This document shows, in pieces, positions 38,843 to 47,687 of a stretch of 64,000 nucleotides of DNA. Every line of letters starts with the position of its first letter. Within the stretch, counting starts at the first letter, position 1. Origin of the DNA: Hamiltosporidium tvaerminnensis (lineage: Eukaryota > Microsporidia > Dubosqiidae). The notes under the pieces were generated by a model. That model made no database searches. It was not told where the DNA came from and saw only the letters and a list, made by a program, of their open reading frames with translations. The DNA lies in contig CM061247.1 of the NCBI GenBank assembly GCA_022605425.2, forward strand, positions 1-64,000. Reading direction: 5' to 3'. The position numbers were made by a program, and so were the translations under genes.

Positions 38843-39559
38843 ATGAAAATTTACAGACTCCTTTTTTTACATTTAATATTTCATTTCAAAGAAATGAATC
38901 TAAGAATGGTCTTAAACATTAGTACCTCATTATGTTGTAGGAATATAGAAATAGATTCTCTTGATTTTAATAATTATTTGGTATTTGAACAATCGTATTT
39001 AGAAATAAATCAAGAATTTTTCAAAACATTAGAGGAAACACAAGATAAAATATATATTCTACTACAGATTGTATCACCCACATTTTCTAAAATACTTTCA
39101 GACACCAATTTAATCATTTCAAAATCCCTTGAATTAATCATCAAATCTGAAATTGTTACATATCTTTCTAAATACAATTATTCTGAAATATACACAGATT
39201 CAGTTCTAATATTAGAAAGTATAAAAAGTATAAGCAGAAGTAAAATATCAGAAATACAACTTTTAAACAAATTATTTAATGGTAACGAAAAGAGACAAAA
39301 ACCAATTACAAACATATTTAGACTCATTTTTAGACAACCCAAATACACAATAAATTACCAAAGAGTAGAATTACTTCGTTCTTCTTCTAATTTACTTTTA
39401 TCCATCTGCAATCATCTTGCTATTTCCGAATTTTTATTTTCAAAAAACGATTTTTCCAAACTTTTAGAAAATTTCTTTTTAATTTTACAAAAGTATTATT
39501 TAGTTAAAGAATCTTTAAAAGAATTAAATTCTTTACCAATTATTTGTAGAAGTTATTAA
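38843..39559 (+). CDS. Putative secreted protein of unknown family
   Basis: 238 residues starting MKIYRLLFLHLIFHFKEMNL. A hydrophobic leader with His residues covers the first 16 or so residues, consistent with a signal peptide, though the ATG at residue 18 would remove it. The remainder is predicted largely helical, with Leu/Ile/Ser-rich segments and no domain I recognise. Two adjacent cysteines lie near residue 32 and two more near the C-terminus (SICNHL, IICRS). Codon use matches its neighbours, and the frame is intact and begins with ATG. It lies upstream of the syntaxin gene on the same strand, separated by a minisatellite. Confidence 0.7.
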   Translation: MKIYRLLFLHLIFHFKEMNLRMVLNISTSLCCRNIEIDSLDFNNYLVFEQSYLEINQEFFKTLEETQDKIYILLQIVSPTFSKILSDTNLIISKSLELIIKSEIVTYLSKYNYSEIYTDSVLILESIKSISRSKISEIQLLNKLFNGNEKRQKPITNIFRLIFRQPKYTINYQRVELLRSSSNLLLSICNHLAISEFLFSKNDFSKLLENFFLILQKYYLVKESLKELNSLPIICRSY

Positions 39560-39717
39560 AAATAAATCATTTAGAAATTTTATTTTTTTTTATTTTAATT
39601 TGATACATTATTAACAAATATATTGCTTAGTTTGGTTTTTGATGTAGATGTTTAATTGGATATTTTAATAACAAATAAATAAATTATTCTATTATTTCAT
39701 TCTACTGTATTATCCTA

Positions 39718-40012
39718 GTAATTGACTTTGATTTTAAATTATACAGTAGTGTCGTATATTAATTTATTTGTTTTTAAATTATACAGTAGATTGTCTTATA
39801 TTCTACACTAGGGTTTCTTATATTCTACTATAATGTCATATAGTCTGCACTAGGGTGTCTTATATTCTACTATAGTCTACACTAGGGCTTCTTATATTCT
39901 ACTATAATGTCTTATAGTCTACACTAGGGTGTCTTATATTCTACTATAGTGTCTTATAGTCTGCACTAGGGTGTCTTATATTCTACTATAATGTACTATA
40001 TTCTACTTACTC
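39718..40012. repeat. GGGTGTC-containing minisatellite upstream of the syntaxin gene
   Basis: Imperfect repeats of about 42 bases built from two related halves, TATATTCTACTATAATGTCT and TATAGTCTACACTAGGGTGTC. Five or six half-pairs are visible between 39,780 and 40,000. The GGGTGT word is the reverse complement of the ACACCC core in arrays at 41.3, 47.0 and 52.2 kb. It ends about 225 bases before the syntaxin ATG. Confidence 0.85.
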
Positions 40013-40236
40013 CACCTAACTCTATCCCATATTATCCTAATTACCTACTACTCTATCATTTCTTAGTTATCTTTTTCTTCTTATCTAAATTTTCTAATTC
40101 GTTATTATAAATATCTATAAATAACACCTTTCATTTTTATAGATTTCTAATCATTAAAATAATTCTTTTCTACAGATTATTGGTTATTTTAAATACAAAA
40201 AAACTAAAAATAAATTCCCCTTTTTGAAAAACCAAA

Positions 40237-41064
40237 ATGCAAAACTTTTTATCACAAACTCGTAGAATATCTGAAGAAATAAATACATTGACAGAATACA
40301 AAGAGAAATTTATATACATTTCAAATACAAAGAGTAAGTCGGTTCTTAAAGAAAGTGAAGAACGTAATCTTGAATCACAAATAAAAGTTTTAAATAATAT
40401 GTTTTCTCAACTGAGTAGTAAAATAAAATTAGAATTAAAAAAAATGTCTGAAGAAAATGAAAAAATACAAAATGAGGAAAAAGAAAGTAATTTTTTATAC
40501 GAGACACGCAATAATCACTGGCAAGTACTTACTAAGAAATTGGTACAAGCTATTAATTCTTATAGAGAATCTCAAGTAAATTATAATAATATAGAAAAAG
40601 ACAGACTTAAATCACAATATATTATTGCCAAGCCCACAGCTACAGAAGAAGAATTAGAAGAACTTACATCAGAAAAAGGACAAGAACATTTAAAAAATGC
40701 ATTTTCTTTAGGTTCTTCTTCTGCCAAACAGATGTATTCAAGAGCTAAAGAAAGAAGTAATAATATTCAAAAATTAGCAGAATCTGTAGAAGAATTGTGT
40801 CAAATGATATCAGATTTAGATGAAATGGTTAAATCTTCAGATGTATTTATAGATAGAATAGGGGTTAGTATGAGTTCTACTAAACATTCAGTTAAAAAGA
40901 CAAATAAAGATCTTGAAAGTGCATTGAGATATCAGAGAAGTGCTATGAGAATCAAAAGGTATATTTTTGCTGGAATCGGAGTTGTAGTTTTAATTATTTT
41001 AATTTGGTTAGGAATTAAATTTTTAGGAAATCAAAATAGTGGAAATGGTGGAAATAATAATTGA
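40237..41064 (+). CDS. Syntaxin (Qa-SNARE)
   Basis: 275 residues with the full syntaxin layout: an N-terminal helical region (1-125), a linker with ATEEELEEL (135-143), a SNARE helix (about 170-232) containing FIDRIG and a SALRYQRSAMR segment, and a C-terminal membrane anchor (about 242-264) followed by a short Asn/Gly-rich tail. It should act as a target-membrane SNARE in vesicle fusion, probably at the plasma membrane or Golgi. The position aligned with the conserved zero-layer glutamine appears to be Ser201 (S-S-D-V-F-I-D-R-I), an unusual change for a Qa-SNARE. The start is the first ATG, preceded by a CCCC tract about 20 bases upstream. Arrays with the ACACCC core flank the gene on both sides. 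Confidence 0.93.
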   Translation: MQNFLSQTRRISEEINTLTEYKEKFIYISNTKSKSVLKESEERNLESQIKVLNNMFSQLSSKIKLELKKMSEENEKIQNEEKESNFLYETRNNHWQVLTKKLVQAINSYRESQVNYNNIEKDRLKSQYIIAKPTATEEELEELTSEKGQEHLKNAFSLGSSSAKQMYSRAKERSNNIQKLAESVEELCQMISDLDEMVKSSDVFIDRIGVSMSSTKHSVKKTNKDLESALRYQRSAMRIKRYIFAGIGVVVLIILIWLGIKFLGNQNSGNGGNNN

Positions 41065-41263
41065 GTATTGAATTCAGTTCAATAGAAAAATGAAAATTTA
41101 ATATTTTTAAATTTTGTATAAATAGTCATCTAAAATAAAAAGAAGAATTGTGTACTGAAGATTGGAATAGAAAAATTTAAATTTATTATTTTTAAAATTT
41201 TTTAATAACAGGAGAATTGAAAAATGTAAATTTAAGGATTTGATTTGTTCTTAAATTGTATGG

Positions 41264-41760
41264 ATAATAGTACCTTTATATAGAGTAAGGGATACATATT
41301 ATTAACACCCTTTTAATGTATAGTAATATGTACCGATTATTAACACCCTTTTAATGTATAGTAATATATACCTATTGTTAATACCCTTTTAATGTATAGT
41401 AATATATACCGATTATTAACACCCTTTTAATGAATAGTAATATATCCGTATTGTTAACGCCCTTTTAATGTATAGTAATATATACCTATTGTTAACACCC
41501 TTTTAATGAATAGTAATATATCCGTATTGTTAACACCCCATTAATGTGTAGTAATATATCCGTATTGTTAACACCTTTTTAATATACCCTATCCAATCCC
41601 TATTACTAACACCCCCACTTTACTCCATTCTATCCTATATCATTATAATTATCACCCCTTTACTCTATTCTATCATATCATTATAATTATCACCCCTTTA
41701 CTCCATTCTATTATATCTCTATAATTAACACTCCCCTTTTAATATACCCTTTTATATTAC
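41264..41760. repeat. 38-bp ACACCC tandem array
   Basis: The word TAACACCCTTTTAATG recurs with a period of 38 bases (39 once): 41,303, 41,342, 41,380, 41,418, 41,456, 41,494, 41,532 and 41,570. A second block follows with ATCACCCCTTTACT at 41,651 and 41,689 (again 38) and AACACTCCCC at 41,727. It fills the space between the syntaxin gene and the next gene and stops about 30 bases before that gene's ATG. CACCCCTTTACTCCA here also occurs, inverted, in the array before the NudC gene. Confidence 0.95.
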
Positions 41761-41790
41761 TAAAGTGTATTTTTTTTAGTTTCCCTTTAG

Positions 41791-43008
41791 ATGATATTTT
41801 CTTTTTTAAGTAAAAACTTAAATTTTTTTACTTTTCATGAAAGAAAAATAAAATTTATAATTTTGATTTTTACGTTGTATTTTTCAAAAATAAAAAGGAG
41901 TGAAGATAGTGTTTTAAGTAAAGAAAGTTTATATTGTCGTATAAATTGTATTGATAGTATTTTAATGGATTATAAGGATATAGAAGAGGTAAGGGAAGGT
42001 GAAGGGGATTGTTTAAAATATGTTTTAAATGATTTAAGTGACAATCAAAGTATATATATTTATATTAAATGTAAAAATGCTAAAAAATATTTAAAAATAT
42101 TTAAATCTTTGCAATTTTTGGGAGAAAAATTTAATATTTTATTTAAGGAAAATGAAAAATTTAAGGTAAAAAATATTTTTGAAAAAATTGAATATTTTAA
42201 GGAAAAAGTGGAGGACGTGTGTGTGAGTAGAGAAAATATTTTGGGTATTAAGAAGGATATAGATGAAAGTAATTCAAAGGTGGTGCTTATGGTTGAAAAG
42301 GTAATGAAGTGTATGGATGATTTGAAGGATGATTTTACTTTTTGTAATTATTTAAAGATGGTTTCTTCTGTTAGAAATATGAAATGTAAAGTTAAAAATA
42401 TAAAAATTATTTTATGTTCAGAGATTTTGAAGAAAAAAGGGGATTCGTTTTTGGATATAAATTTGTGTTTTTGTGCTGAAACTTTTGTAAAAATTTATCC
42501 TTTTATGAATTTTCAATGTAATTCTGATATTTTAAATATGGGAAAATATTTTTTTGAAAGTAAAGTTTTTTATAAATTTGAAAATAAATTTAATTTAAGC
42601 AATAAAATTGATATTTGTTTGTCTGAAGAAATGAAAAGTGGAAAAATATTTTTGTGTTTTTTACGAGCTTTGAATAATATGCATTCACATTCGTTGGGTT
42701 CGTATTTTTATATTCCGTTTGAAAATTATTGTGTTGAAATGGTTAGTCTTTTTCCTTTTATGGTGTTGAATATGGTTTATTGTTTGGTTGTGTATTTTTT
42801 TGGGAAAAAAAAGGAATTTAAGTTTTCATATTTTCATGTTTTGTATATTGCGTATCCATTTTTTCCTTTGATTTGTGTTTTTTTTCTGTTTAGTGAAATA
42901 TATTTACAAGGAATAATGTGTGTCTTGTTTGGTGTTTTAAACTTCAGTGTTGGAATTATTTATAATTATGTCGTTTTTTATAAAAATTTATATGAATTTT
43001 TTTACTAA
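41791..43008 (+). CDS. Cys-rich multi-span membrane protein, unknown family
   Basis: 405 residues. A hydrophobic segment near the N-terminus (FIILIFTLYF, about 22-33) resembles a signal peptide or anchor. The middle 270 residues are Lys/Asp/Glu-rich with about fifteen cysteines, suggesting a disulfide-bonded luminal domain. The last 100 residues hold three or four membrane spans (LFPFMVLNMVYCLVVYFF, FHVLYIAYPFFPLICVFFLF and IMCVLFGVLNFSVGIIYNYV). I do not recognise the family. The plus strand of this gene is clearly richer in G and T than the neighbouring syntaxin and nucleoporin genes. The ATG is preceded by TTTCCCTTTAG, a C-run at the position where microsporidian genes often carry one. The 38-bp array ends just upstream. 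Confidence 0.85.
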   Translation: MIFSFLSKNLNFFTFHERKIKFIILIFTLYFSKIKRSEDSVLSKESLYCRINCIDSILMDYKDIEEVREGEGDCLKYVLNDLSDNQSIYIYIKCKNAKKYLKIFKSLQFLGEKFNILFKENEKFKVKNIFEKIEYFKEKVEDVCVSRENILGIKKDIDESNSKVVLMVEKVMKCMDDLKDDFTFCNYLKMVSSVRNMKCKVKNIKIILCSEILKKKGDSFLDINLCFCAETFVKIYPFMNFQCNSDILNMGKYFFESKVFYKFENKFNLSNKIDICLSEEMKSGKIFLCFLRALNNMHSHSLGSYFYIPFENYCVEMVSLFPFMVLNMVYCLVVYFFGKKKEFKFSYFHVLYIAYPFFPLICVFFLFSEIYLQGIMCVLFGVLNFSVGIIYNYVVFYKNLYEFFY

Positions 43009-43849
43009 TATTTGATTTGTGGGAGTGGTTGATGTGTTATTAAAATTCGTATTATAAATTATTTTATTGAGGTTCGATTAAAATTTAAAGATATAGCATA
43101 AGTTTGTTTATGCATATTAAAATATAGATTAGATTTTATATCAAAAACAAAATACATTTAAATTATTGAAAACTATAAATTAAACCGTAATGTCACACAA
43201 TGGGGAAGCCCTGGTAAAACTACAAAAAATACTGCTTAATATAAAAAATATTATGACTGCTGGATTAAAAAGTCTTTAATTGTAAAAAATATTTTATAAT
43301 TTTACTTTATTCGTCATTTAAAATAAATTAAAACTTTATACCTCAAAATTTTAAGATTATTTAAATATTTTTTAATTTATAAAACCATTTTCATTCCTAC
43401 TTTTCAATTTCTAATAATTTTAAATTTTATTAAAATATTTTTTCAACTTGCACTCCACTTCATATCCACAGTGTCATTATACAATAATAAATACATTTTT
43501 TCTCAAATATAAGTTTCTAAAAATATTTTACAAAAGAAGAATACAAATTCTTCATTTTTTAATAAAAAAACTTATTTCCATTAAAAATATCCAAAAAGCC
43601 ACCTCTTTACCTTTCCCTCTTATAAACTCACTTATTTCTTTGTTGTTTTTAATTCGAAATACTCAGATATTTCCGATTTTGATAGAAATTTAAAAATATT
43701 TAAATATTTATGTATTTTAATCATAGAAAAGGTGTAGCAGTATATATTTATCCAATGACACTCATATTTATTATTTTAGTTATTATATTTGTAATTTACT
43801 TTTTATTCCTTTTCTTTGAATTATAAAGCAATCCCAATCCCTCTATTTA
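43009..43849. other. Intergenic, no gene supported
   Basis: Between two plus-strand genes. A frame of about 81 codons at 43,448-43,693 opens with TTG and has a Phe/Ile/Lys-rich composition, so it is not called. A small GC-richer patch around 43,195-43,220 has no recognised function. Confidence 0.5.
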
Positions 43850-45691
43850 ATGGACAATCTTCCAAGAAAAAGAAGAGCTGATTTTCAACTGTCTCCATAT
43901 GCAGAAAATACAAATATAAAACAGACAGATACCTCTATAAACAAACCAACCGATACAAATCAAGAGATACAAAGAAAAAGAGCAAGAGCAAGACCATTAA
44001 ATGAACACAAAGATATTCCAACACTGAAAGGAATATTTAAAAATATAAATATTCCAAGTGAAATAAATATGATGGAGAGTGTGAAGGGGAGTGTGAATGA
44101 GAATATTGAGGAAGGTATGAAGGAGAATGGAAAGGAGAATAGAATTGCAGGTTTGAATAAATCTTTTGTTCGGGCACTTGAATATGTGATAAATGTAGAA
44201 TCTTCAAAGAATTTGATATTTTTATTTGAGCAATATAAAAAATTTTTAAAAGAAATTGAAAATGAAATATTTACAAATCCGAAAGAAAAACCGTTTTCTG
44301 AATTAAAAGATGAAAAAAAATCATTTTTTTCAACCAATAATGTGACAGATTCAGTCCAGAAAAAAGATAATATAAATCCTTTCTCCAATCTTCTGCCACC
44401 ATCTGTAGACAGAAAGGATAGCAAAGATTCTGTTAAAGATAATATAAATCCTTTCTCTAATCTTCTGCCACCATCTGTAGACAGGAAGGATAGCAAAGAT
44501 TCTGTTAAAGATAATATAAATCCTTTCTCTAATCTTCTGCCACCATCTGTAGACAATTCTGATAAGAATGATTCTGTTAAAGTTAATATAAATCCTTTCT
44601 CTAATCTTCTGCCACCATCTGTAGACAATTCTGATAAGAATGATTCTGTTAAAGTTAATATAAATCCTTTCTCTAATCTTCTGCCACCATCTGTTAACAA
44701 TTCGGATAAAAAAGATAATTGTAATCCATTTTTCAATTTATTAAATCATAATTCTCCTTCCACTGATCTTTCTATACTAAAAGAACCTGAAGATTCTTCT
44801 AAAAGTAGTTTCTGTGATCAAAATATTTTTCAATCGGATTCAAACAAAATTGATTCAAATAATTTTCAAAATCCTATATTTTCACCCGGTTTAAATAAAA
44901 AAACCGAAAATAAAAATTTAAATGACGAAAAATTTACTGAAAATATTACCAGACCGGACAAAAAACGAGTCAGTTTTGATCTATCACGTAACGAAGAACT
45001 AAACAATTCTACTTTCCATGATTCTTCATTTATGAAATCAGACGACTCTTTTTCTCTTACAAAAAGTCCACAAAATAATATTTTCATCTCATCATCTCCC
45101 AAAACCTTGTCAAATACTGTTACACAGCCATTTACATTCTACGACAAACACAATGTTAAAGATATACTAGCCTCCTCATTAAGAACTAACCCTCATACTA
45201 CACCCAATCCATTTACCATCTTCGACAAACACAATACCAAAGAAGATATAACCACTACTTCCTCACCGAAAACCACACCCAATCCATTCAAATTCTACGA
45301 CAGCCAAAACACCAAAGATATTCTTTCTAGTAATATGGATACACCAGATATATATTTACAACCCACCAATGAATATCTCCTAAATAACAAATTACAATCT
45401 CAAAATATTTCTCTCTACCACCTCAAAAACACAAAAACCAACAACGAATACATTTTACTCGGTAAGCCATACATTTACTTAAAAAACAATTTTCTTACAA
45501 TATTTTATTCTAAAAACAAAGATTCAATTCAACTTTTTAAAAATAAAGAAATACAAAATATTTCTATTAAATATACCAATGGAGACCAGTTTATTGTTAT
45601 TGGTGTAGATAATGATTTAAATTTATATAAAATATTTTTTGATAATTTTAAAGATATTTCTGTTGTTTTGGAGAATTTAAATAAAAAATAA
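43850..45691 (+). CDS. Nup2/Nup50-like nucleoporin with NPF repeats
   Basis: 613 residues. The N-terminus, RKRRADFQLSPY, resembles the basic motif by which Nup50/Nup2 binds importin alpha. Residues about 173-292 are five 24-residue repeats with the core NINPFSNLLPPSV. A second set of three units containing PNPFTIFDKHN-type sequence lies at about 415-500. The last 100 residues (from YLLNNKLQ) have the alternating hydrophobic strands of a pleckstrin-fold Ran-binding domain. Together this suggests a nuclear-basket nucleoporin acting in importin recycling. The repeats carry NPF where Nup2 normally has FG/FxFG. NPF is also the classical ligand of EH domains in endocytosis, so an endocytic adaptor is the alternative. 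The ATG is preceded by CCCAATCCCTC. Confidence 0.65.
   Translation: MDNLPRKRRADFQLSPYAENTNIKQTDTSINKPTDTNQEIQRKRARARPLNEHKDIPTLKGIFKNINIPSEINMMESVKGSVNENIEEGMKENGKENRIAGLNKSFVRALEYVINVESSKNLIFLFEQYKKFLKEIENEIFTNPKEKPFSELKDEKKSFFSTNNVTDSVQKKDNINPFSNLLPPSVDRKDSKDSVKDNINPFSNLLPPSVDRKDSKDSVKDNINPFSNLLPPSVDNSDKNDSVKVNINPFSNLLPPSVDNSDKNDSVKVNINPFSNLLPPSVNNSDKKDNCNPFFNLLNHNSPSTDLSILKEPEDSSKSSFCDQNIFQSDSNKIDSNNFQNPIFSPGLNKKTENKNLNDEKFTENITRPDKKRVSFDLSRNEELNNSTFHDSSFMKSDDSFSLTKSPQNNIFISSSPKTLSNTVTQPFTFYDKHNVKDILASSLRTNPHTTPNPFTIFDKHNTKEDITTTSSPKTTPNPFKFYDSQNTKDILSSNMDTPDIYLQPTNEYLLNNKLQSQNISLYHLKNTKTNNEYILLGKPYIYLKNNFLTIFYSKNKDSIQLFKNKEIQNISIKYTNGDQFIVIGVDNDLNLYKIFFDNFKDISVVLENLNKK
44366..44725. repeat. 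72-bp coding tandem repeat in the nucleoporin-like gene
   Basis: Five units begin at 44,366, 44,438, 44,510, 44,582 and 44,654, exactly 72 bases apart, with a partial sixth at 44,714. Copies are almost identical at DNA level, including silent positions, which shows recent expansion or ongoing homogenisation. Units 1-2 share a DRKDSKDSVK spacer and later units DNSDKNDSVK. Confidence 0.97.
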
Positions 45692-45844
45692 AAAATTATT
45701 ATTTGTTGATTTAATTGTTAGAATTTATTTGAAGTTTAAGAATTATAGTATAATTTTAATTTAATAATCTTTATTAAATCATTAAAATATTAAATTATTT
45801 GTAAGTCTTAATATTATTTTTTATTATCTTATAATCTTATAATC

Positions 45845-46715
45845 TCATTATATATTTTCATAGGTATTTTTTAATAAAATTCTTGGTTAAAATATTTTTA
45901 CCATTTTTTACATGTTTTCTTCTGTTCTTTAACCACTTCTGTCTCTTCTTCCCAATCCGACTCTTCATTTATGCTATTGGTCGGTTTCATTAACGCGGTT
46001 CCTTCTTCTGAAATAAGAAGTATAATATTTTTCCTTTTTTTAACACCATCTTCCCTCTTTTCTCTTCTTTTAAAGGGGACGTTGGTTCCTCATGCATCTC
46101 TGATCTCATAATAACACCCATTGACGCTCTCTTCCAGCTCTCGTCGGCATTTAGTCTTGACTCAAGTCCTCTTCGTCGATCAAAGGAAATTGTTTCGACT
46201 GTCTTCTTAAGTACTATAGACTGAATGTATGCTTCTACATTCATGGGTATTTCTAGTCTTTTAATATGAGATTTATGGTATTTTGTCACAATACCGTCCC
46301 AGGTCATCACATAAGAAATTATCTCAACACTACACTTATAAATAAGACCCAACTCATTGGCTAGCAGGTCATACTTCCTAAGTTTTTCCATTTCAACTAT
46401 TTGAAGTGAATCTTGGGAAGTGATTCCTGCTTCAATGAGTGTTATCTTATTCTTCTTCTTATCTAAAATAAATATGTCCGGTCTGTTATTCCGAATTTTA
46501 ACATCAGTTTTTATTCTGGTGTCCACTCTTATCTCTGCATACTCATTATTAAGAATTTCTTGAACTGAGTGACTCCTAATTCGTTTTGAAGACTTAAACT
46601 TATATCTATTTAGGAGAAGTAAGTGCTGGCATCTAACCACTTCATTATGCCGTCTGGTGTAGTCATGGCCAAGTATTTTTTCACATCGAGTTGCTAGATG
46701 AAATGTATCCTTTAT
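45845..46715 (-). mobile_element. 5'-truncated R4/Dong-like retrotransposon, copy 2 (best preserved)
   Basis: The minus strand encodes the C-terminus of a non-LTR retrotransposon polyprotein, open from about 46,715 to TAA at 45,990 (about 240 codons). It has a Cys/His segment TRCEKILGHDYTRRHNEVV, typical of the region after the reverse transcriptase in R2/R4-type elements. A PD-(D/E)xK-like endonuclease core follows: RPD at 46,473-46,481, then 15 residues later IEAG. MTWDGIVTKYHK follows, shared with three other fragments in the window. Beyond the stop, a 3' tail with AAGAATTTTATTAAA matches copies 1 and 3. The frame has no ATG at its beginning because the element is 5'-truncated, so it is not counted as a gene. 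The reverse transcriptase proper is missing. Confidence 0.8.
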
Positions 46716-46824
46716 AAAAATATCTTTTTAATTTAAATTTTATTTCTGTTTTTTTATCATTTTTTTAAAACAAATCTGAAACTTTGAGAATTTATAAGAA
46801 AAATAAAATTCTTAATGATTATAA

Positions 46825-47001
46825 ATGACTTTAATGCCTAAAGAAGAAGTAGAAATAGAATTTAAAGATGTAATTATGTGGTTATCTATACTTTGTATAA
46901 TTTGTTGTATTATGTATTTACATTCTTATATTAGAAGACTTGTAAAGGTAAATACTAATAAAAATGAGGGAGATAATAGGAAAGGTATTTATAGTAAATA
47001 A
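46825..47001 (+). CDS. 58-residue single-span membrane protein, unknown
   Basis: A short frame starting MTLMPKEEVEIEFKDVIMW, followed by one hydrophobic helix (LSILCIICCIMYLHSYI, about residues 20-36), a basic stretch (RRLVK) and a polar tail ending GIYSK. An acidic head, single span and basic flank make a coherent small membrane protein, and codon use fits its neighbours. No family is recognised. The frame ends exactly where the 38-bp GGGTGTTA array begins, and the NudC gene follows on the same strand 218 bases later. The size leaves room for a chance frame. Confidence 0.45.
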   Translation: MTLMPKEEVEIEFKDVIMWLSILCIICCIMYLHSYIRRLVKVNTNKNEGDNRKGIYSK

Positions 47002-47002
47002 A

Positions 47003-47130
47003 GGGTGTTAAATATTTAGAGAGTGTAGTGTGGAGTAAAGGGGTGTTAAATACATGGAGAGTGTAGTCTGGATTAAAGGGGTGATAAATACAAGCATGGT
47101 TTTCCATTTGATTAAAGGGGTGTTAAATAT
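47003..47130. repeat. 38-bp GGGTGTTA tandem array upstream of nudC
   Basis: GGGTGTTAAATA-type words recur at 47,003, 47,041, 47,079 and 47,118 (periods 38, 38, 39). The core TAAAGGGGTGTTAAATA is the reverse complement of the TTAACACCCCTTTA core in the 41.6-kb array, and TGGAGTAAAGGGGTG is an exact inverted match to a 15-base word there. The array ends about 90 bases before the NudC start. Confidence 0.95.
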
Positions 47131-47212
47131 CAAGTCAATATATTCCGTTTGATCTCTTCTTTCCTTCTAAAATATAACGATTTATAAAAAAAAATAAAAA
47201 AAAGATTGTATT

Positions 47213-47219
47213 ACCCCCT
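47213..47219 (+). promoter_or_regulatory. CCC-like motif immediately before the nudC ATG
   Basis: ACCCCCT abuts the start codon at 47,220 in otherwise AT-only sequence. C-rich motifs directly before start codons are known from microsporidia and help to choose the start. Less compact examples stand before the genes at 41,791 (TTTCCCTTTAG) and 43,850 (CCCAATCCCTC). Confidence 0.7.
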
Positions 47220-47684
47220 ATGGTAGCTAACAATTATACATGGTCACAAGAATTTGATGATATTTCAATTACAGTAGAACATACAAGTAATATTAACAGT
47301 TCAGATGTATGTGTTGCGGTAATAAATGATATTTTAGAAATATCTATAAATAAAGAAATAATTATATCTGATAAATTATGTAAACCAGTTATAAATGATG
47401 AGATTGTATGGGAAATAGATGGTAATATATTGGTAGTGACACTTACTAAACGAGTCAAAGAGTGGTGGGAGTCTGCCTTTGAAGGACATGAAAAGGTAGA
47501 TGTTAGTAAGATAGCAGAGACACGTAATACTAGTTTAAATGATTTAGATTCTGAATCCAGACAAATGGTTGAAAAAATGCTTTATGAACAGAAGTGTAAA
47601 GCTACGGGTGAAAAGACAGAGGAAGAACTTAGAAATGAGGAATTGATGAAAAAATTAAATATGAGTCAGTTTGAAGGAGATTAA
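47220..47684 (+). CDS. nudC: NudC family co-chaperone (CS domain)
   Basis: 154 residues. YTWSQEFDDISITVEHT opens a p23/CS beta-sandwich that runs through WEIDGNILVVTLTKRVKEWW, the tryptophan-rich end typical of NudC. It is followed by the diagnostic tail LNDLDSESRQMVEKMLYEQK, matching the conserved SDLDSETRSMVEKMMYDQ-type motif of NudC proteins. NudC is an Hsp90-associated co-chaperone for dynein regulators and WD40 proteins. The copy lacks the long N-terminal extension of animal NudC, in keeping with microsporidian shortening. The start is fixed by the ACCCCCT motif directly before the ATG. Confidence 0.92.
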   Translation: MVANNYTWSQEFDDISITVEHTSNINSSDVCVAVINDILEISINKEIIISDKLCKPVINDEIVWEIDGNILVVTLTKRVKEWWESAFEGHEKVDVSKIAETRNTSLNDLDSESRQMVEKMLYEQKCKATGEKTEEELRNEELMKKLNMSQFEGD

Positions 47685-47687
47685 TTA

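Noticed and set aside
41264-41760. CRISPR array, suggested by regular 38-bp spacing
   Set aside because: Units are tandem with no unique spacers, and the organism is clearly eukaryotic.
43020-43085. Possible tRNA because of GAGTGGTTGATG and GGTTCGATTAAAA at suitable spacing
   Set aside because: The T stem, anticodon stem and acceptor do not pair.
43448-43693. 81-codon plus-strand frame between two genes
   Set aside because: Opens with TTG, has low-complexity Phe/Ile/Lys composition, and no domain or C-rich start motif.
43960-44736. 258-codon minus-strand frame with repeated LSTDGGRRLEKGF units
   Set aside because: Exact antisense of the 72-bp coding repeats of the nucleoporin-like gene. 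The repeat length is a multiple of three, so a chance open antisense frame is copied along with it.
45990-46640. Treating the 216-codon frame as an independent gene
   Set aside because: It opens with GTG, the frame continues open upstream to about 46,715, and it is collinear with the 3' ends of four other fragments, so it is a truncated element.
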